From contig JALGVQ010000033.1 of assembly GCA_025774615.1 (NCBI GenBank), forward strand, positions 1-17,270: a stretch of 17,270 bases of DNA, given 5' to 3'. How positions within the stretch are numbered: position 1 is the stretch's first letter; every line of letters begins with the position of its first letter. Below are positions 1 through 7,687 of this stretch, in pieces. The DNA comes from a bacterium (GTDB lineage: Bacteria > Blakebacterota > Blakebacteria > Blakebacterales > Blakebacteraceae). Position numbers and translations under genes: made by a program. Below the pieces are notes generated by a model. That model saw nothing but the letters and a program-made list of their open reading frames with translations. It ran no database searches and was not told where the DNA came from.

Positions 1-1
1 G

Positions 2-2194
2 GTGGCTGAGGCAGTCGACGCGATCCTCGACGTCATCACCGGCCTCGAAGCCGCCCTCGCGGGCGGAGTGCTGCACCGCGACATCAAGCCCTCCAACTGC
101 TTCGTCAGCCCGGACGGTTCTGTGAAGGTTGGCGACTTCGGGCTTTCGGTCTCCACTATGGCCAGGTTCGACACCTTCATCACGGTCTCGGGTCAGATCA
201 TGGGCACTCCGGCCTATGCGCCGCCCGAACAGCTGCGCGGTGATACCGCCGATCTGCGTGCCGATATCTACTCGGTTGGAGCGACGCTCTTCACCCTGCT
301 CACCGGTCGGGCTCCCTTCGAGGGTGAGAACGTGGTGCAGATCGTTGCCAACGCCATCAACAACCCCCCGGAACCATTGACCGGGTTACGGGAAGATGTG
401 CCGTCCGAGCTTGAGCGGGTGGTGACCCGCTGCCTCGCCAAGGAACCGGATGGGCGCTACACCGACTACATGGCACTGCGTAACGCGCTGCTGCCGTTCA
501 GCTCCAGGGAGCCGGAACCGGCATCACTGAAGGCCCGGGCAGCAGCGGGCTGGATCGATTACCTGGCTGCTTTCCTGGTCCCCTATGTCATCCTCATGCT
601 CGCCATCGGCAACGAACAGTTCCATCTGGGTTTTCTCATGGAGCGGACGCTGCCATCGGCGATCTACTACCTCACCTTCCTCGGCTGTGGCCTTCTCTAC
701 TTCACTCTTGCTGAGGGAATCTGGGGCGGCGGTTTCGGCAAGCAGTTCAAGGGATTGCGAGTCGTCAGTGCTGACGGCCGGCAACCGGGCATCGGACGGG
801 CACTGATCAGGATCCTCGTACCCGTCCTCACCATCGAAGGCATCCGGATGCCCCTCCTGCTGGCGACGATCTCCTCCACCGGGGTCGATGACATGACAAC
901 GCCCGAGATCGTGATCTTTTCGGTCGCCACCGGCCTCTGCCCCCTGATCCCGGTATTGTTCAACCTGACCGCGCGCCGTGAGAACGGATTCGCCACCCTC
1001 TGGGACCTCGCCAGTGGTACGAGGGTAGTGGTGAAGCCGAAGGGTGTCGTGCGGCCATCGATCAAACCGGTAGTCAAAGCGGAGGCTCCCGCCGAGAATG
1101 CAGAGGCGCTCGGACCCTACCTGATCACCGACGAGATCGTCCCGGGAGAATGGATCGCCGCCATCGATCCGGTGCTGCACCGTCGGGTCTGGCTGCTGCA
1201 ACGGACCTCATCAGAGCTGTCACTTGCTCGACGTGATATCGCCCGGCAGGGTCGTCTGCGCTGGCTGCAGAAGGTGGAGGCCGCCGACGTCACCTGGGAT
1301 GCCTATGAAGCGGTCCAGGGAATGCCGTTCTCCGATCTGATCGCCGACGGGAATCGTGTGCCCTGGGCGACCCTGCGCCACCTGCTTCACGACCTGGCGT
1401 CGGAGCTGTGGTCGGCAACCGGTGATCAGACCCTGCCGGACGAGCTGAGCCTCGATCACGTCTGGGTCACCGCGCAGGGGAACGCCGTCCTGCTCGATGA
1501 ACCGTGGCCTGGTACCGGGACCGGTGCCGAAGGCATCCCTGTCGGCGATCTCACCGGTCAGCAGCAGTTCCTCGACGCCATCGCCGCGTTCGTGGATTCG
1601 ACCGGTCTCCCGCTCCATGCCAGGCCTGTGTTGCGGAATCTGAAGGACCGGAAGTTCGAGAAACTCAGTTTTCTCACGGGTACCCTGCGTGGGCTTCTGG
1701 ACCGACCAGCCGTCGTCAGCAGGGGGATCCGGGCCGGTTCGATTTTCATGATCCCGCTCTATACCGGGATCATGGTCTTCGTCGGTACCCGTCAGGGTGC
1801 GGAATGGCTCTACGAGATAACCGGAGACTCCACGGCGATGCTCGCCCTTTCCACTGCCATGTTCGTATTGACATGCAGTGCCCTGATCCAACTCCTCGAA
1901 CTGCCGTTCCACACCACCGGCGGTCACTCCATATTCAGGCTGGCAGTGGTCGACGCCAATGGTGAACGAGCCGATATCCCGAGAGTGCTGATCCGCTGGG
2001 CGATCGTCTGGTTTCCGCTGCTCATCCCGGTATCGATCGCCGTTCTGCTGACCGGCTGGAGAGACAGCACCCCTGCTCTCATCTCCACTCTGGCAGTACT
2101 GCTCCTCTGGATCGGCACAGCAGTCCATGCCGCCCTTCATCCCAACCGTGGTCTGCACGACCGGCTGGCGGACACCTGGGTGGTGCGGCAATGA
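2..2194 (+). CDS. Ser/Thr protein kinase with RDD membrane domains and a degenerate second kinase-like domain (5' partial)
   Basis: The gene enters from the left edge, so the N-lobe (P-loop, catalytic Lys) is outside the window; the GTG at position 2 is not a real start. Residues below count from it. Seen: Hanks-type catalytic loop HRDIKPSN (25-32), DFG (45-47), an APE-like APPE (73-76) and the DxxSVG region (88-93), so the kinase should be active. Residues about 175-345 form an RDD domain with about four hydrophobic segments, ending LWDLASGTRVV. Residues about 370-505 resemble a second kinase fold without HRD or DFG: a GPYLIT opening, a YEAVQG hinge-like stretch, and LSLDHVWV...LLDEP where the catalytic and DFG loops would lie. 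Residues about 567-728 are a second RDD domain (ending GLHDRLADTWVV). An even number of membrane segments per RDD would keep both kinase-like domains cytoplasmic (inference). The stop overlaps the open frame of the next gene by ATGA. Substrate unknown. Confidence 0.88.
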   Translation: MAEAVDAILDVITGLEAALAGGVLHRDIKPSNCFVSPDGSVKVGDFGLSVSTMARFDTFITVSGQIMGTPAYAPPEQLRGDTADLRADIYSVGATLFTLLTGRAPFEGENVVQIVANAINNPPEPLTGLREDVPSELERVVTRCLAKEPDGRYTDYMALRNALLPFSSREPEPASLKARAAAGWIDYLAAFLVPYVILMLAIGNEQFHLGFLMERTLPSAIYYLTFLGCGLLYFTLAEGIWGGGFGKQFKGLRVVSADGRQPGIGRALIRILVPVLTIEGIRMPLLLATISSTGVDDMTTPEIVIFSVATGLCPLIPVLFNLTARRENGFATLWDLASGTRVVVKPKGVVRPSIKPVVKAEAPAENAEALGPYLITDEIVPGEWIAAIDPVLHRRVWLLQRTSSELSLARRDIARQGRLRWLQKVEAADVTWDAYEAVQGMPFSDLIADGNRVPWATLRHLLHDLASELWSATGDQTLPDELSLDHVWVTAQGNAVLLDEPWPGTGTGAEGIPVGDLTGQQQFLDAIAAFVDSTGLPLHARPVLRNLKDRKFEKLSFLTGTLRGLLDRPAVVSRGIRAGSIFMIPLYTGIMVFVGTRQGAEWLYEITGDSTAMLALSTAMFVLTCSALIQLLELPFHTTGGHSIFRLAVVDANGERADIPRVLIRWAIVWFPLLIPVSIAVLLTGWRDSTPALISTLAVLLLWIGTAVHAALHPNRGLHDRLADTWVVRQ

Positions 2195-2265
2195 CCAACG
2201 ATCAGATGAGATCACCCGAATCGACCCGACGTTCAGGTAACCACAGAAACACACCGGAGAACACG

Positions 2266-3450
2266 ATGCTGCTAACAACGAAGAGAGTCATCCCGTTCAA
2301 GAACCTGGCGCTCACACTCCTGCTCGTTTCAGTCACCGCCTGCCAGGGAGCCAGGATCTCGATGGAGGAGATCGACGGGGTCCTCCATGTAACGAATCCC
2401 GACGAACCCCTGCGGCCGAACATGCAGATCGGATTCGAGGAACTCTTCCGTATCGGTGGAGACGAGACCGCCGGTGACGAATACCTCTTCTCCTACATCG
2501 GCGGTATCGTGACCGGGGCGGATCACCACACCTATGTGCAGGTCATGGGGGAGGACATCGTCAAGGCGTTCGACGATGAGGGGCGGTACATACGCACCAT
2601 CGGCCGGCAGGGTCAGGGGCCGGGTGAGCTCTCCTTCGCCCAGGGGATCAATTTCGGACCCGATGGCAATCTCTGGGTCCCGAGTCGGGGATCGGTACGC
2701 ATCGTGATCTTCACCCCAGAGGGAGATTTCGTGAAGAACATCCCCTTCAATATGATGCCGCCGATCAACATCCAGACGACCGCGGACGGGTTTATGGGAC
2801 TTCATTCCGAATCAAGAGGATTGGGCGGTAGCATGCTCGAGATGGACTTCCTGCTGCGACGCTTCGATGCCGAAGGCGATACCCTGAACACCCTCTCCAA
2901 GTCGACCTTTGAGATCGATTACCTGGACATGCAGATGGGGAAGTTCATGGAGTACGCCCCCCTCTTCGCCCAGGACCAGGAAGGGAGGGTATGGCAGTGC
3001 CGTTCCCGGAGCGACCTCTACCGGCTGAACGTCTGGAATCCGGACGGGACCCTCAGCATGGTGGTCGAGAAGGATGTCCCGGTGATGCCGAAGAACGAGG
3101 AAGAGATCGAAGAGGAGCGGGAACTCGTCCTGGGGATCATGCAGCAGATTGCCGGCGGGCAGATGCCACAGGGCGTCGATTTTGATTACGATCCCGATCC
3201 GAACCGGGCCTTCCTCGGCTATCCCTACTGCGATCCCGAGGGATTGATCTGGGTCCAGGTCGGTCTGCCCGATTCGTGGGATGGCAATGCCTTCGACCTT
3301 TACGACGAACGGGGCCGGTTCGTGCAGCGGATCGTGATCGAGGGGGTGAAGGTCCCGACCTACCTGCAGTTTGTGGGTGACCGACTCTATCTGGCGGAGA
3401 CCGATCCGGAAGGGATCCCGCAGATTATCGCCTACCGAATCGACCGGTAA
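2266..3450 (+). CDS. 6-bladed beta-propeller lipoprotein (paralog 1)
   Basis: A predicted lipid-anchored beta-propeller. The chosen start (2266) gives a basic N-terminus, a hydrophobic stretch and a lipobox VTAC, typical of signal peptidase II cleavage, and has GGAG six bases upstream. The frame is open back to an ATG at 2191 that overlaps the kinase stop as ATGA; that start would add 25 hydrophilic residues before the signal peptide and lacks a good ribosome site, but the overlap may reflect coupling. The mature protein has repeated strand-turn units such as IGRQGQGPGEL, FGPDGNLWV, VWNPDGTLS and CDPEGLIWV, as in the NHL-like 6-bladed propellers (DUF5128 type) of Bacteroidota and relatives. 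An acidic EEEIEEEREL insert lies near the middle. About half the residues match the next gene by eye. No catalytic motif is visible; ligand or partner binding is likely but unknown. Confidence 0.85.
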   Translation: MLLTTKRVIPFKNLALTLLLVSVTACQGARISMEEIDGVLHVTNPDEPLRPNMQIGFEELFRIGGDETAGDEYLFSYIGGIVTGADHHTYVQVMGEDIVKAFDDEGRYIRTIGRQGQGPGELSFAQGINFGPDGNLWVPSRGSVRIVIFTPEGDFVKNIPFNMMPPINIQTTADGFMGLHSESRGLGGSMLEMDFLLRRFDAEGDTLNTLSKSTFEIDYLDMQMGKFMEYAPLFAQDQEGRVWQCRSRSDLYRLNVWNPDGTLSMVVEKDVPVMPKNEEEIEEERELVLGIMQQIAGGQMPQGVDFDYDPDPNRAFLGYPYCDPEGLIWVQVGLPDSWDGNAFDLYDERGRFVQRIVIEGVKVPTYLQFVGDRLYLAETDPEGIPQIIAYRIDR

Positions 3451-3559
3451 ATTGAAACGTCTCCCCCTGTTCAACGTATTTCAGTATGAAAGAGAGACCG
3501 ACCTGACCCGTATCTTTCTTATGACGAATCAATACACCCCGATAACACCGGAGAAAACC

Positions 3560-4747
3560 ATGCAGCATTCAGCAAAGTGGAGGATCGCATTCAGAGGTCT
3601 CGCGATTCTGGTATTGGTCGCCTCGGCGACCGCCTGCGGCGGTTCGAAGGCCACCATGCAGGAGATCGACGGCATCCTGCACGTCATGAATCCCGCCGAT
3701 CCCCTGCGACCGAACATGAACATCGAGATCACGGAATACATCCGCATAGGAGAGGACGATGGAGAGGATGACTACATCTTTCCAGGAATCACCGGCTTCA
3801 TCGCCGACGAGACAGGCAGCACTTACCTGCTGATGCAGCAGGATGATGACGTTCGCGTCTTCAATCCCGATGGTGTATACAGCCACCGTATCGGTCGACA
3901 GGGACAGGGGCCGGGCGAACTGTTTCAGGCCGCCACCATCAATTTTGGACCGGATGGCAATGTCTGGGTCGCGAATGCCGGGGCACCAAAGATCACCATC
4001 TTCGATCGCGCCGGACTCTACCTGCGCGATATCCGTTTCTCGCTGATCCCTCCCCTGATGGTCCAGACCACCTCGGATGGATTCATGGGACTCTATGTCC
4101 AACCCCGCCAGATCGTACCGAACGAGGTATTCGAGATCACGTACCAGCTGCGACGATTCAGTGCCGAGGGAGACACCCTGAATACTCTGTTCAGCACCAA
4201 GATCCAGATGGATGTCTCCGATCTGCAGCTGGGCGGGTTGCAGGATCAGATCCCTTTCTACACCATCGATGATCAGGATCGTGTCTGGCAGACCCGGGCC
4301 CGGACCGATGTGTTCGAGGTGAATGTCTGGAACCCCGATGGTTCGCTCGATCGGGTCATCGAGAAGGAGTTCGAGCGGATCCGGAAGAGCGAGCAGGAGA
4401 TCGAGGAAGAACGGGAGATGGTCATGCGCCTGATCACCGCCCAGGCCGGGGGACAGCTTCCGGAAGGTGTCAATATCGACTTCGATCCGGAACCCTTCCG
4501 TCCCGCGACCGGTCTGCCCTACTTCGACCCGCGCGGCTATGTCTGGGTGCAGGTCACCAAAGAGGGAACGCACAACGCGAACGAATTCGACCTCTTCAAC
4601 CTGGAGGGTGAGTACCAGCGCCGGGTATTACTCCCCGGAGTGAACAATCCGGTCTGGCTCTCTTTCTCCGGTGACAGGCTCTTCGTACAGGAGGGGGACC
4701 CGGAAGTCACACCGCAGGTTATCGGATACACGGTCACGTTCGACTGA
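3560..4747 (+). CDS. 6-bladed beta-propeller lipoprotein (paralog 2)
   Basis: Tandem paralog of the preceding gene, collinear with it throughout: EIDGxLHVxNPxxPLRPNM near the N-terminus, IGRQGQGPGEL, NFGPDGN, LRRFxAEGDTLNTL, VWNPDGSL, an acidic EQEIEEERE stretch and a late YVWVQV strand. The start at 3560 follows GGAG by six bases, the same arrangement as in the first copy, and gives a signal peptide ending SATAC, where Cys fits a lipobox but with Ala rather than Leu/Val at -3. Upstream in-frame starts (ATG 3521, GTG/ATG further up) have no good ribosome site and would bury the signal peptide. The gap of 109 bases after the first copy shows no convincing promoter. A strong terminator follows 44 bases after the stop. 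Function unknown; predicted to be membrane-anchored outside the cytoplasm. Confidence 0.85.
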   Translation: MQHSAKWRIAFRGLAILVLVASATACGGSKATMQEIDGILHVMNPADPLRPNMNIEITEYIRIGEDDGEDDYIFPGITGFIADETGSTYLLMQQDDDVRVFNPDGVYSHRIGRQGQGPGELFQAATINFGPDGNVWVANAGAPKITIFDRAGLYLRDIRFSLIPPLMVQTTSDGFMGLYVQPRQIVPNEVFEITYQLRRFSAEGDTLNTLFSTKIQMDVSDLQLGGLQDQIPFYTIDDQDRVWQTRARTDVFEVNVWNPDGSLDRVIEKEFERIRKSEQEIEEEREMVMRLITAQAGGQLPEGVNIDFDPEPFRPATGLPYFDPRGYVWVQVTKEGTHNANEFDLFNLEGEYQRRVLLPGVNNPVWLSFSGDRLFVQEGDPEVTPQVIGYTVTFD

Positions 4748-4790
4748 TAGGGATCGACCGACTGTCCGATCCGCTTTGCTGATGGTTGAT

Positions 4791-4830
4791 AGACGCCTCG
4801 CGACCGCTCGTCGCGGGGCGTCTTTCTTTC
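4791..4830 (+). terminator. Rho-independent terminator of the propeller block
   Basis: AGACGCCTCGCGA (4791-4803) and TCGCGGGGCGTCT (4811-4823) pair over 13 positions with one T-G wobble around a 7-base loop, followed by TTCTTTC. It lies between the convergent ends of the second lipoprotein gene and csoR. There is no T-run on the minus-strand side, so it acts mainly for the plus strand. Confidence 0.9.
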
Positions 4831-4840
4831 AGGAAACCTA

Positions 4841-5176
4841 TCAGCCCTTCATGTTCCGTTCGAACACCGATATCAGCTCATCGATCTTCTCTTGCTGATC
4901 CCCCGCCGACCCGGAGGTGAACGCTGAAGAGACACAGTGATTTACATGCGCCTCGAGCAGGCGACCGGAGACCTTGCCGAGCGCGCCCCGAACCGCAGAT
5001 ATCTGCTGGATGATGTCGACGCAGTACGCCTCCTCCTCGACCATCCGCTGGATACCGGCAACCTGTCCGATGAGCCGGTTCATCCGGCGTCTGATGTCAT
5101 CCTTCACCTCTGGTGTATTGAGGCTGGAAGGATCACCCGAACCGGCCCGGGCCGCAGATTCACCATTCGAAGTCAT
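4841..5176 (-). CDS. csoR: CsoR-family copper-sensing transcriptional repressor
   Basis: 111 residues of the CsoR/RcnR (DUF156) all-helical metalloregulator family. The core starts near residue 25 (DDIRRRMNRLIGQVAGI). The three Cu(I) ligands of CsoR are present in the family spacing: Cys52, His77 and Cys81 (25 and 4 residues apart, matching Cys36-His61-Cys65 of the Mycobacterium tuberculosis protein), with the neighbouring Tyr51 also kept. Known role: apo-CsoR binds an operator and releases it when Cu(I) binds. A hydrophilic extension of about 24 residues precedes the core. The start at 5176 has GGGAG about eight bases upstream. The gene begins 14 bases after the copA stop and so is almost certainly cotranscribed with it; the operator candidate upstream of copA makes this an autoregulated pair. 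RcnR-type (Ni/Co) or persulfide sensing is less likely given C-H-C and the partner gene. Confidence 0.95.
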   Translation of the reverse strand: MTSNGESAARAGSGDPSSLNTPEVKDDIRRRMNRLIGQVAGIQRMVEEEAYCVDIIQQISAVRGALGKVSGRLLEAHVNHCVSSAFTSGSAGDQQEKIDELISVFERNMKG

Positions 5177-5190
5177 CGATGTTCTCCCTT

Positions 5191-7485
5191 TCAGTCCGTG
5201 CTCTTGAGGTTCAGCCGGCGCAGTCGCGCGCTGTTGCTCACCACGTTGATGCTCGAGAAGGCCATCGCTGCCTCGGCGATCAGCGGGTGGAGCATCCCGA
5301 GGATGGCAACGGGGAGCGCGACAGCGTTGTAGAAGTATGCCCAGAAGAGATTCTGCCGGATCTTGCTGAAGGTGGCTCGACTCAGCTTCACCGCCTTGAC
5401 GACCGCTGTCAGTTCTCCCTGAACGAGGGTGATATCAGCCGATTCGATCGCGATATCGGTGCCGGTACCGATGGCGATACCCACATTGGCCAGGGCGAGC
5501 GCCGGGGCATCATTGATACCGTCACCCACCATTGCTACCACTTCACCCTCACGCTGCAGTCGCGCTACTTCCTCCGACTTGCGGTCGGGCATCACGCCGG
5601 CAATGACCCGATCGATTCCAACCTGTGAGGCGATTGCACGGGCCGTCCGCTGGTTATCGCCGGTGATCATTACCGGTTCGAGTCCCATTTTCTTGAGCGC
5701 GGCGATCGCTGCCGGGGATTCCGGTTTGATCGGATCGGCAACGGCGATGACCCCGATCGGGATCCCATCACGGGAAACCACCACCGCGGTCTCACCCCGC
5801 TCTTCAAAGACATCAAGGTGAGGCCGTACCTGAGAGTCCTGTTCCTCATCACTGCCGACCAGAGCTGTCGAACCGACCGTGACACGGAGTCCATCCAGGA
5901 CACCAACCATCCCCCGGCCGGGTATCGCTTCAGCATCCTTGATAGCGGAGAGCTCGACTCCCCGCTCTTCCGCGGTTGTGACGATGGCCCTGCCTATCGG
6001 ATGTTCCGAATGACGCTCGACCGAGGCGGCAATACCGAGCAGTTCTTTCTCCTCGAGATCACCGGACAGGGTGGTGATACCGGTTACCGTCGGGCGTCCC
6101 CTGGTTATGGTCCCGGTTTTATCGAGCAGGATGATCCGGACATCTTTCAGGGCCTGTATCGCCTCGCCGCTCCGGATCAGGATGCCGTTTTCAGCTCCCA
6201 GACCGCTTCCCACCATGAGCGCGGTAGGAGTGGCCAATCCGAGGGCACAGGGACACGCGATAACGAGCACGGCGATGGCGGCAAAGAGCGCCAGACTCAG
6301 CGGATCGAGTGAGGAGTCCACCCAGGGGAGGAATCCCTCTGCCCATCGCACAATATCACCCAGCAATCCCGGCAGAAGCATCCAGAGCAGAAAGGTGCCG
6401 ACAGCTATTACTATGACCGTCGGCACGAAAATGGCGGTAACCCGATCAGCGAACTGCTGAATCGGCACCTCACTTGACTGCGCCTGCTCCACCAGTCTGA
6501 TCACATTGGCCAGAAACGTGTCCTCACCCACTCCGGTGGCCCGGACCCTCAGTACCCCGCCACCATTGATCGTGGCTCCGATCACCGGATCACCGGGGCC
6601 CTTCACGACGGGCATCGATTCCCCCGTCGCGATCGATTCATCAACAGATGAGAAGCCGTCGATGACCTCCCCGTCAGTGGGCACCTTCTCACCCGGTCTG
6701 ACGATCATCACATCCCCGACCACCACCTCTTCGATTCCGACCTCCCGCTCGATCTCGGTCCCATCTTCGGTTGTCACTATCCGGGCTGTGCGCGCTTCGA
6801 GGGTCAGCAGTTTCTTGATCGCCTGCGATGCCCTGCCCCGGGATCGCGTCTCCACGAAGCGTCCGGTCAGATGAAACGCCATGATCATCGCGCCCACGCC
6901 TGCGTAGTTGAGCACGACCGGAAATGACAGGAAATGTCCCAGGACGCTGGCTACGCCCGTCAGGAGGGAAGCGCCTGAACCCATCGCGATGAGCACATCC
7001 ATGTTCGGCGCGCGATTGATCGCCGACTTCCAGGCCCCCCGGAATGTAGGCCACCCGGCCCAGAGAAGCACCGGTGCTGCCAGCACGAGCATGCCGATAT
7101 CGAATACTGTCTTGCTCGGCCAGGCGACATGGAAGAACATCTCAGGAATCATCCAGATGATGATCGGAACGCTCAATCCCCATGCCTGGACCATTCTCCG
7201 CCGTGCTTCATCCATCTTCAGCTGGTCGGCCTCCATCAACTCTTCACGCCTCTGGCCTGCATCCGCAGCCACGGTCTTCAACGTGAAGCCGGCCCGATCC
7301 ACCGCATCCATGATATCGGCGAAATCGGGAGCGTCCTCGCCCACGGTGATCCAGGCCTTCTCGGTAACCAGGTTCACCTTCACATCCATAACACCGGGCA
7401 CACCAGAGATCGCTTTCTCGACATTGCCCACACAGCCGGCGCAATGCATCCCCCTCACATCACAGGTAATCTGCTCTTCCATCAT
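5191..7485 (-). CDS. copA: Cu(+)-exporting P1B-type ATPase
   Basis: A 764-residue heavy-metal P-type ATPase that pumps Cu(I) out of the cytoplasm using ATP. In order: one N-terminal HMA domain with GMHCAGC (Cys15, Cys18); TGES in the actuator domain (287-290); the transmembrane metal site CPC (411-413); DKTGT with the phosphorylated Asp455; the nucleotide-binding HP motif (495-496); GDGINDAP (654-661). Tyr719-Asn720 in TM7 and Met741 with Ser744/Ser745 in TM8 complete the P1B-1 Cu(+) signature, which separates it from Zn/Cd (P1B-2) pumps. Two adjacent ATGs lie at the start; AAGGAG sits three bases before the first (7485) and six before the second (7482), so translation may really begin at 7482. 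csoR follows at once. Length and motifs are complete. Confidence 0.96.
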   Translation of the reverse strand: MMEEQITCDVRGMHCAGCVGNVEKAISGVPGVMDVKVNLVTEKAWITVGEDAPDFADIMDAVDRAGFTLKTVAADAGQRREELMEADQLKMDEARRRMVQAWGLSVPIIIWMIPEMFFHVAWPSKTVFDIGMLVLAAPVLLWAGWPTFRGAWKSAINRAPNMDVLIAMGSGASLLTGVASVLGHFLSFPVVLNYAGVGAMIMAFHLTGRFVETRSRGRASQAIKKLLTLEARTARIVTTEDGTEIEREVGIEEVVVGDVMIVRPGEKVPTDGEVIDGFSSVDESIATGESMPVVKGPGDPVIGATINGGGVLRVRATGVGEDTFLANVIRLVEQAQSSEVPIQQFADRVTAIFVPTVIVIAVGTFLLWMLLPGLLGDIVRWAEGFLPWVDSSLDPLSLALFAAIAVLVIACPCALGLATPTALMVGSGLGAENGILIRSGEAIQALKDVRIILLDKTGTITRGRPTVTGITTLSGDLEEKELLGIAASVERHSEHPIGRAIVTTAEERGVELSAIKDAEAIPGRGMVGVLDGLRVTVGSTALVGSDEEQDSQVRPHLDVFEERGETAVVVSRDGIPIGVIAVADPIKPESPAAIAALKKMGLEPVMITGDNQRTARAIASQVGIDRVIAGVMPDRKSEEVARLQREGEVVAMVGDGINDAPALALANVGIAIGTGTDIAIESADITLVQGELTAVVKAVKLSRATFSKIRQNLFWAYFYNAVALPVAILGMLHPLIAEAAMAFSSINVVSNSARLRRLNLKSTD

Positions 7486-7505
7486 CAGCTCCTTGGCCTG
7501 TTCAT

Positions 7506-7551
7506 ATACTATACTGGGGTATAGTATCTACACAGTGATACGCAATAGCAA
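7506..7551 (-). promoter_or_regulatory. Candidate CsoR operator and overlapping copA promoter
   Basis: A perfect inverted repeat, ATACTATAC / GTATAGTAT with a TGGG spacer (7506-7527), lies 21 bases before the copA start. On the copA strand its centre reads ATACCCC, like one half-site of known CsoR operators. Upstream on the same strand, TTGCTA (7551-7546) and GATACT (7528-7523) are separated by 17 bases and could be -35 and -10 elements, each matching consensus at four of six positions. Repressor binding would then cover the -10 region. The palindrome is seen directly; the regulator and promoter assignments are inference. Confidence 0.65.
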
Positions 7552-7584
7552 CCTGATAGTTCGCAATAGTTTCAAAAGTGATAC
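7534..7584. repeat. Nested short direct repeats in the copA-MFS intergenic region
   Basis: AGTGATAC occurs at 7534-7541 and 7577-7584, and CGCAATAG at 7541-7548 and 7562-7569. The repeats sit between the divergent copA and MFS transcripts, one overlapping the proposed copA -35. They may be binding sites for a second regulator; no known consensus is recognised. Confidence 0.5.
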
Positions 7585-7615
7585 CGGAAGCGCGCCTTGC
7601 AGAGAAGGAGAGGAT

Positions 7616-7639
7616 ATGCCATCTTCGTCCCGCTATTGA
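7616..7639 (+). CDS. Possible seven-codon leader peptide upstream of the MFS exporter
   Basis: ATG at 7616 opens a seven-codon frame (MPSSSRY, stop TGA 7637-7639). It is preceded by AAGGAGAGG, one of the best ribosome sites in the window, with close spacing, and lies 48 bases before the MFS start. Leader peptides are known before several antibiotic-resistance genes, where stalled ribosomes alter downstream RNA folding. Here, GAGGGG of the MFS ribosome site (7682-7687) could pair with CCCCTC (7745-7750), and GGCC...GGCC forms a small hairpin between the two frames. The frame and ribosome site are seen; a regulatory role is inference. Confidence 0.4.
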   Translation: MPSSSRY

Positions 7640-7687
7640 AACCCGACCCCGGACGGCCACTGTCAGGCCGGCTCACCAGCGGAGGGG

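Noticed and set aside
1220-2278. Open frame of 352 codons antisense to the kinase gene
   Set aside because: It is a compositional shadow: the sense strand carries clear RDD and kinase-like sequence, and the antisense product resembles nothing known.
3451-3559. Promoter between the two propeller genes
   Set aside because: TTGAAA at 3453 has no acceptable -10 at the right distance; read-through from the upstream gene is simpler.
3569-4573. Long open frame antisense to the second propeller gene (334 codons)
   Set aside because: It mirrors the codon usage of the sense gene, has no recognisable domain, and the sense frame has a signal peptide, a ribosome site and a paralog.
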